Source: Crocodylus rhombifer | Taxonomy: Eukaryota > Chordata > Crocodylia > Crocodylidae | Length of the DNA: 64,000 bases | Direction of reading: 5' to 3' | Assembly (NCBI GenBank): GCA_038503035.1 | Contig: JAVSML010024616.1 | Coordinates: forward strand, 628,068 to 692,067 | Shown here: in pieces, positions 57,492 through 64,000 of the stretch | Layout: each line of letters begins with the position of its first letter | Position numbering within the stretch: the stretch's first letter is position 1 | The notes under the pieces: model-generated | The model's database searches: none | What the model saw: only the letters and a program-made list of their open reading frames with translations | Told to the model about the DNA's origin: nothing | Position numbers and translations under genes: made by a program

Positions 57492-58500
57492 AAAATTACC
57501 ACAAGACTTTTGTTTCTGTTTGCCTATCCTTTTAAACCAACACAGATAAAACCAATATTTCTGAAACAGCCAAGATATCATAATTAGCCATTTTGAAATT
57601 AAAAATTCACAAGTGAACAAGATGGAAGCAAAATTCAACATCCTGCCTGCAATCGGACTCCATCCAGGAACAAGCCTGGAATGGGGAAGTGACAGACGGG
57701 AGGAAAAGCACTGAAACAGACAGACATACAAGCCTGTTAAACCAGTTTAAATCTGCCTGGAACTGTTCAAAAGTGTACCTAGAAAAGTTCTGGACGATTT
57801 CACCGTGAATTAGCCCAGTGTTATGTACAGACATAAAGCCTTATTTAACATAGGTCCAGGCTTCCCATATTGCACTGCTCCTCTCCCCCACCCCATATAC
57901 ACATACTGCTGCTGCTATATACTGGCTGTTCTGGTATGCAGCCAGAACTCTGCTGACCACTTTTTTTCTTTTATTAGTACCCTTTATCATTGAGTTCCTT
58001 TGCAATGCTTGTTCAATAAAAGCTATCTGACAACCAGTTCTGTCCTCACTCCCTACTCAAAAGCAGCCTTTCATCATGCCCCTCCCCACCCTACCCCCGC
58101 TCTCACCTGTAGAACCAAAAATCTATGGATCCTTTCTCATCCCCAAGTCAGACAAGCATACTGCCAACTGTGGTCATCTTCATGATTTTGAAGTTACTGA
58201 ACTCAAGTTTAGAAAACAACAGAAAGTAGAAAAGTGACAACACTCCCAAGCCAGAGGTCACTCCCCTCTTGGGATTCTCAAAATCTGGGTGCAAGCACTC
58301 CCACCTATTCACCCAGTTCAAGACCTCCCCTGTTGGGCTCACTCCTACGCCCTGGTGTCAGATCCATAGCACTTCACACAACCTAAACCAGTTCCAAATC
58401 AGTGACATTTTGGAAGGATTCAATTGTTATGTCAGTCAACACCCAAAGACTCTCATGAGGAGCAACAAGGGTGTGGCCACAGAAGGACTTAGAGCCTAAT
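57492..58500. other. Low-copy intronic sequence
   Basis: No gene recognised. Confidence 0.45.
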
Positions 58501-58690
58501 CAAAAGGGCAGCAGCTGGTATGTTTTAATTGTTATGTGTGAACAAGCTAAGAACAATTCAAATGCAAGAACCTGCTCCAACTTTAACCCTGGATGAAGGA
58601 GTGCTAAAGTTGGAGCAGGTTTGCTGCATTTGAATGGCTCTCAGCTCATTCACACCTAACAATTAGAATGTACCAGCTGCTGCCCTTTTG
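58501..58690. mobile_element. 190-bp near-perfect foldback element
   Basis: It starts CAAAAGGGCAGCAGCTGGTA and ends CAGCTGCTGCCCTTTTG. The arms continue inward through AATTCAAATGCA / TGCATTTGAAT and CCTGCTCCAACTTTA / TAAAGTTGGAGCAGG to a loop of about 15 bases near 58590-58605. The whole element is thus one hairpin. No clear target duplication was seen. Confidence 0.75.
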
Positions 58691-59036
58691 AAATGATCTC
58701 CTTTTGAAAGGGCTCCAAGCATTCCTATATCCCCACCCTGAACTGCACAATCAAATTTTCTCAGAGAGCACAACTGGCATTTGTTAAGACATGTAAGATA
58801 TTTTGATAAAAACTGTTAAGATACTTGCAAAGTAACAATATCTTATAAGATGGAGGCATGTTTTTAACTTGGATAGAGGAGACTTCTTACCATGCATAAA
58901 ATTAAATCTGTACCTAAGTATTTGCAAGATCAGTATGAAAGCATTTGTAGCCAATGTATTGAAACAAATGAACCTTAAAATGAACCAGGCAATGAAAAAC
59001 TATAGAAAACTACAGTCACACCTCTCAATGCAAAAA

Positions 59037-59067
<31 letters not shown>

Positions 59068-60830
59068 TATTCATAAAATTAATTACATTCTATAACATGG
59101 TTATCAACTCAATTTTGCCATTTTTTACAATAATATACACTTAAAATTCCTTTTCTATAAACACTGTATGTGGATTTCCATCTTATTTTACACACACACA
59201 CACTCTCACAGAGTCAGGTCTAGGCCATGGCTGGAATTTTTTTATTATTATTTTTTTTTAAACATTCTACCTTGCAAACACACGGTCCATGGCTTTTTTT
59301 CCTGGGGCCGATGCAAGAAAATACAGTATTTTTTTATAATTTTGCAAGACAGTTCCTAAATTCTGCAAAATGTGCCCATTCCCATCTCCCTTTTCTTCTC
59401 CACCCCCCAAAAATAATTAACTAAAATACAATAATATAAAAACTATTACCTAGAAAAAACTATTCTCCCTTCAGGCATCCACACAAGCATGCCAAAATAT
59501 TCTGTGAGATGCATCTTAAGTCAGACAGGGTAAATATACTCTACAGGCTGGTCTGGATTTTTTTTTTACCAGAGACCAAGACTACTGTGTATGTCTGGAA
59601 GTGTATGTGGGAGGAGGTCAGACAATGTGGTACTAAACAAAAATATTTAAAAGAGAAAATACACTTTAAAATGTGTAGGGATATGATAAATTTAAACAAT
59701 CTGATTAATTTAAAATTAGGGTTACTAAATTAAAATGTTTATGCCAGAATATCCATAGCAAAGTCAATGTATTGTAATGGAGATTACAGTGTACACTGTA
59801 AATGCAGTACAACAAATCTTTTAAGCAGCCTTTGTGATACTCACATTCACATCTCTAATACAGTAGAAAGCAGTTGCTCTCCTTACATCCTGTTCCCATA
59901 GAGGAATGGAGGAGAGTGGATGTGGCTTTCAGAATAGTGCATGAGTATGATGTCACCCTGGTGCTGCATGAGAACAGTAAGTACTAGGAAATGTCAAACC
60001 TTCTCACTTTGCACAGGAACTAGCTGGGACACAAGTTATACAACTGAAGAATTAAACATAGGAGTTTGGAATAAAAGTTCACTTGTAGGTTTCTAAGGCA
60101 GTATAAAACAGAAAGCTATTTTTAAAAAATATGGTCTTCTTAATTTGCAGCATTCATTTAACAGCTGTATTTACAGTTAACTGTACTGACTCCACTTAAA
60201 AAGGCAAAGCAGCTGAAACCCAAAAAAGCTGACCTCTAAGAAATGTGTAAACATCTGTAAATATTAAGATTCCAAATCACTTCAACTTTTTCTGTCCCCT
60301 TCTTTTCCCCTAAAAGATAACTTATGGGTTCAGAATGACATGACTACAGATTTCAACAGCAAACAACATTTTTGACCCTGAGAAGTTAAACTTAAGCAGG
60401 AAACAATACATGAGATCATCTGGAGAAAAAAAAAAATCTTTTCAGAAGTTACAGCCACTTTTTATAAATTTTTACTTTAAAAAATTTGCATCCTAAAGCT
60501 CTTCTCAGTCTCTCCATTATGTAACAGTCCTTTAGGAAACCGCCAACTACCCTGACAACTGGGATGTTTTGCCAGAGTGGCTTTGTCTAAATCCTAAAGC
60601 AGTACTTGGCTATGCATTGAGCCCAGTGGCTGCTTGTGACATGAATGCCAATTAAGAGTGCTGCCCATGTCGTCCGACAAGTTAGAGACTAAAAGGTCTA
60701 TTTGAGGTCAACAAACTGTCTGGACTACTCTCATAAGCTAAAGGGAATGGGAAATACAGCCAACAATGCATTCTCCACGAGGTTGGCAGTGGACAAAACA
60801 GTACTTGGTGTATAATCTTCATTATGCTAT
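58691..60830. other. Low-copy AT-rich intronic sequence
   Basis: No gene or transposon recognised apart from the AT repeat at 59045-59070 and CA-rich dinucleotides near 59191. Confidence 0.5.
59045..59070. repeat. AT dinucleotide microsatellite
   Basis: An uninterrupted run of about 13 AT units following a 13-base poly-A tract. Confidence 0.95.
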
Positions 60831-60960
60831 TTAAGTAGAAAAAAAAGAAAAAAAGATTTTATATATAGATATAGATATCAGTATCTATATATATCTTTTT
60901 TTCTTCTTAAATACAGTATCTCTCTCTCTGAGACAGAGAGAGAGAGAGAGAGAGAGAGAT
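60831..60960. repeat. AT-rich inverted repeat next to CT/GA tracts
   Basis: TTAAGTAGAAAAAAAAG on the left pairs with CTTTTTTTCTTCTTAA on the right (ending 60910) through TATATAGATA / TATCTATATA arms. Immediately after, TCTCTCTCTCTG (60919-60930) faces a GA run (60932-60959), a second inverted pair. Confidence 0.85.
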
Positions 60961-62513
60961 TCAGACTTTATTTCCGTTTTGAATTCTTTACATAATTCCC
61001 TGAATTATCACTGAGGATTTCACCCTCTAGTGGACAGGTGTGGATAAGGACAGTTACTAGATTTCAGAAACTAACGTAAAACAAATATTTCTAAAATATA
61101 CATAAAGTACAGAGATTGTGCCCCTGTAGAAGTGTACAGACAATTAATACTGAAGAAATATAACGGTCTTTGTATTGTTTCACATATATAAACTACCGGG
61201 AACAAAGACCTATTAGTCCTGAATGGGAACAGCCATAGTGGGATTTACCACACTTTAGCTTCTATACATTGACTTTACATATTCATTTGATCTATCCTTA
61301 ACTTTTCAGATGATCCCCTCAGAGCTGGGTATTTACAACCACTATTTTTAATTAGCTATACTATGGAAAACTATTCAAATACCATAAAGCACGGGAATTG
61401 CTCAATCTGGCCCGCTAGGTTACCAGAAGTTGGGGGCATGGTTAGTGGGAGCAGGGCCTACCACAGAATCCAGGGCCCCAGGGTCCTGGTGAACATGGCT
61501 CTCAGTAGCAAGAAAAAGAGCGAGGAGTGTTTTGATACAGCCTACTCACCCTGCTGCTGCTTGCCTTATTATGACACTGGCCCCTCCACTGCCAGTCACC
61601 AGCATTGCTGGCTACTTCAGTCTCACCCCTGCCACAGTTACCACCACTACCAGCCCCCCCAGTCCCACTGATGCCTAGCAGTGCCGCAGCAGCCACAGCC
61701 ACCCCATGCCCGAAGCCAGACATGGCCTACAAGGTTTGGATTCAACCCAGGACACAGGTGATCTAGACTCACCAAATGTCTATTCAGTTATTAATATCGA
61801 CTTACTTTAAAATATTCTATGATTATTATTTACATAGCATCAGTTAACTTTTAACTCATTGTATCAGATCATAAGCAGTACATCTCAATTTAGTCTCAAA
61901 CAACACACTTTAAGCTGTAAGGTTAAATGATATCTTTAATCAAAAAAACTATGGTTCAGGTTTTATTTTAAAAATCTTGCTTGAGAGACTGGTAACTGAT
62001 TCTATATGGTGAAATTCTTTTCAAAGACCTGCATATAAAATCTTAACTCAAGTATAATGTATTCCATGCTCCTTACACCAGCATATTCCATTGACATCAA
62101 AGAGAGTCTATGGTCTTGTTGCTTATATGTTGCAGTGGATGCAGTTAATAGATGTAGGAAGTAAGAGAAGAATATCCAAACAGAGTAATCCACATTGATT
62201 TGTATTATAACAACTAGTATATATTGCGAATCCTACTTTTATGTTTTCACAGTTCTTTAGGTGAACTATAGAACTAAGAGATGAAGCAGAGTTTATTTTA
62301 CATTAAACAGGTCAATTCATTTAAATATCTGTAACATAATTCATGAACTTTTGTTGCAATGTTTTTTCCAATTGTTTACTACATGAGAAGCTATTGGTAT
62401 GTATGAGAATAACACTGACATATTGTTGAAATTTTAAAGCAGGAAAGTTGTCAGGTGTATCTACAAACTAAAGTATGAAAAAAGTATTTAAGTTGAATGC
62501 TTATGGAAAACAA
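60961..62513. other. Intronic sequence with a GC-richer patch
   Basis: 61395-61740 is GC-richer and contains CTGGCCCGCTAGG and GCAGTGCCGCAGCAGCCACA. It may be a decayed hAT-like insertion, but no termini were matched. The rest is AT-rich and unclassified. Confidence 0.4.
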
Positions 62514-62721
62514 GGCCAGGTCTACGTTAAAAAGGTTTGCTAATGCAACTGCAAAAAAATGGTTGATGCCAATTCCATTTCTAAGCAAAATCATCTATAA
62601 TAAGAAAAGCACTTTTCTGTTGGTGTAACTTTGTCTACATTACAGTTTTTGCTGGTATATGGGGGAGAAAAAGTATAGCTCCACTAGTATTGTATTGGTA
62701 ACTTTCAGTTTAGATCTGGTT
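62514..62721. mobile_element. Possible short inverted-terminal element
   Basis: GGCCAGGTCTACGTTAAAAA on the left and CTTTCAGTTTAGATCTGGTT on the right are imperfect inverted termini about 200 bp apart, with TTTGTCTACATTACAG inside. No target duplication was found. Confidence 0.4.
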
Positions 62722-64000
62722 GAACAGGTAGGAATATCTTATTTCACTATAAAAATTACATCCTTTTTTAAGTTAACAGTTAATATGAATAAGGGTTCAG
62801 ATAGCCATAACACTTGTATCAATCTCAAATGATCTAATCAAAGCTGTTATGATACAATCATTACATCTGCATCATCACAGCAAAATCACTGAAGACGTGT
62901 TTCATTAAGTGTTAAAGTTACAGTAATTTAGCTCCCTTGTACCACTATAGGAGCAGGAGATGTAACAATTACATTGCAACAGCTGATGTGTTTTCCCAAG
63001 TGACAATTCCTCCTCCTTTATAAAAGCAGTTAAAAGTTATGTCTGTCCATACCCTAAATTGATTAAGGTGGCTCTATCAATTCCCTGCAAACATTAAATA
63101 TATATTCCCTTTTATAACTCTTATTCCTTGATTGTACCTGTATATTGACAATTTACTGTTCTGCCACACCCATAAAACACATTCCTGCTTTTCTAATCTG
63201 TTCCATCTTTGAACCACAAAACCTGCTGAAAGTATTTTGCCAACTTTACCCAATGTGGAGGACAGCAAAATATGGCAAACCTTCCTTAACACCTCATCTC
63301 TATGGGCAAGTACATGTGACATTTTTAATTGGTATATATTTAGATTTTCTTGCTTAAAAAGCTAGATTCAGTTTAGTTATATAGATACCTCCACGAAGTT
63401 ACTGGATCACCTAAAACCTACACTTTGGCTCAAAGAAAGTGATCAAAACTTTCCAGGGTTAGATACCAAGTTTAGGTGCCAATGACCCACAGTCAAAAGG
63501 CCTCCGAGGATAGTGATGATCCAAATAGATATAAAGTGCATAGGTATTCTCTATACAGAGAATGGGGAAAGACAGGCACCTGCAAACAATTATCTAAAAA
63601 GCCTTCAGGTGCCTACAGGTAACCTATATGCAAAAGGTGGGGTAGCGTGGCCCCTTAAAAAACTAACTCATTCAAAGAGGCATAACCCTTTGTAGGCTAC
63701 AGATACTATGAATGGACTTGCAAAGGGCAGGGGTATTAAATGAGAGAGAATAAGAGGGGTACTATGGTGGGTTCCCCTTGGTATTAAATATCCACCCTAT
63801 CCTTGTTATGACAAACTTACCAAAAATTGGTGTCAATTTGAAAGCAATTGTGAAAGGGTTAACACCAGACTGTGCCCCCTTCTGCTCTACTGGAAGGGAA
63901 AGATAAGTTGGCAGCTATTTTGCAACACTGTCTTAATGCTTAAACTCTTCCATTGTTCTATCCTGACAGAGAAAATAACCTCTCCCACATAAGACATGCA
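62722..64000. other. Low-copy AT-rich intronic sequence
   Basis: No gene, exon or transposon recognised up to the right edge. Confidence 0.5.

Larger units (their letters stand above)
14724..64000 (-). other. AKT3: AKT3 intron upstream of the exon (partial)
   Basis: This is the intron between the first coding exon (encoding about residues 1-15, beyond the right edge) and the exon at 14598-14723. At least 49.3 kb of it lies here. I looked on the minus strand for the short first coding exon and did not see it, which fits the very long intron at this place in other vertebrates. The acceptor end (14724-14770) shows TTTCCTTCCTT and TTATTTATTTG tracts before ATATAG. The interval is AT-rich and carries the transposons listed separately. 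Confidence 0.85.

Noticed and set aside
59045..59070. Possible functional AT-rich element
   Set aside because: A simple AT microsatellite after a poly-A run explains it.
1..64000. Bacterial-type systems (CRISPR, operons, toxin-antitoxin, phage)
   Set aside because: Spliced AKT3 exon, LINEs and MITEs show a vertebrate genome; no regularly spaced repeats or gene clusters of that kind exist here.
36410..64000. First coding exon of AKT3
   Set aside because: The expected short exon encoding the first 15 residues with its start codon was not found on the minus strand by reading; it probably lies beyond the right edge.

Overview
This is intronic DNA from a vertebrate nuclear genome, most likely a reptile and probably a crocodilian (a turtle is the main alternative). 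The only host coding sequence I can support is one 126-bp exon on the minus strand at 14598-14723. It encodes the middle of the N-terminal pleckstrin-homology (PH) domain of AKT3, a PIP3-activated serine/threonine kinase. The exon has clean GT/AG splice signals and reads as residues 16-58. Everything at higher coordinates (at least 49 kb) is the intron before this exon, and everything at lower coordinates (at least 14.6 kb) is the intron after it. The first coding exon and the third are not in the window. The species inference rests on several young CR1 LINEs, on CR1 3' tails ending in TCTATGAAA-type repeats, and on abundant short foldback and hAT-like DNA transposons.

Layout. 1-690 is a GC-rich tandem and foldback array. 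1540-5510 is an old, nearly complete CR1 (ORF1 esterase, endonuclease start, RT pieces) interrupted first by a palindromic/GC-rich insertion (about 2626-3300) and then by a younger 5'-truncated CR1 (about 3434-5033). 5585-8816 holds CR1 tails, tRNA-like repeats and two hAT-like elements. 8825-14597 is mostly low-copy intron with two foldback elements. The AKT3 exon follows at 14598-14723. 16200-16490 is another copy of a foldback family also seen at 14055 and 35072. 17265-18560 begins with a perfect hairpin and continues as a GC-rich block of unknown origin. 19045-23372 is a cluster of three CR1 copies, two on the plus strand and one on the minus. 23815-24335 has a foldback element and the C-terminal end of another LINE. 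25720-26820 carries a decayed Ty3/gypsy-like pol on the minus strand. 27636-30624 is bounded by a perfect 59-bp direct repeat and contains a split CR1 tail and a 485-bp GC-rich duplicated foldback.

From 30.6 to 64 kb the sequence is mostly AT-rich low-copy intron, punctuated by short DNA transposons at 35072, 35574, 44015, 46612, 48974, 52061, 52942, 54111, 58501 and 62514, one CR1 tail at 57378, and simple repeats. Three hAT-like copies (8453, 52061, 54111) and the foldback at 48974 have 8-bp target-site duplications that can be read directly.

No RNA genes, CRISPR arrays, operons or intact mobile-element genes were found. All retrotransposon reading frames are broken or truncated. I found nothing here that amounts to a new biological system. 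The observations most worth checking are the 59-bp direct repeat, the internally templated CR1 chimera at 21161, the duplicated foldback at 28254-28847, and the recurring foldback family in the AKT3 introns.
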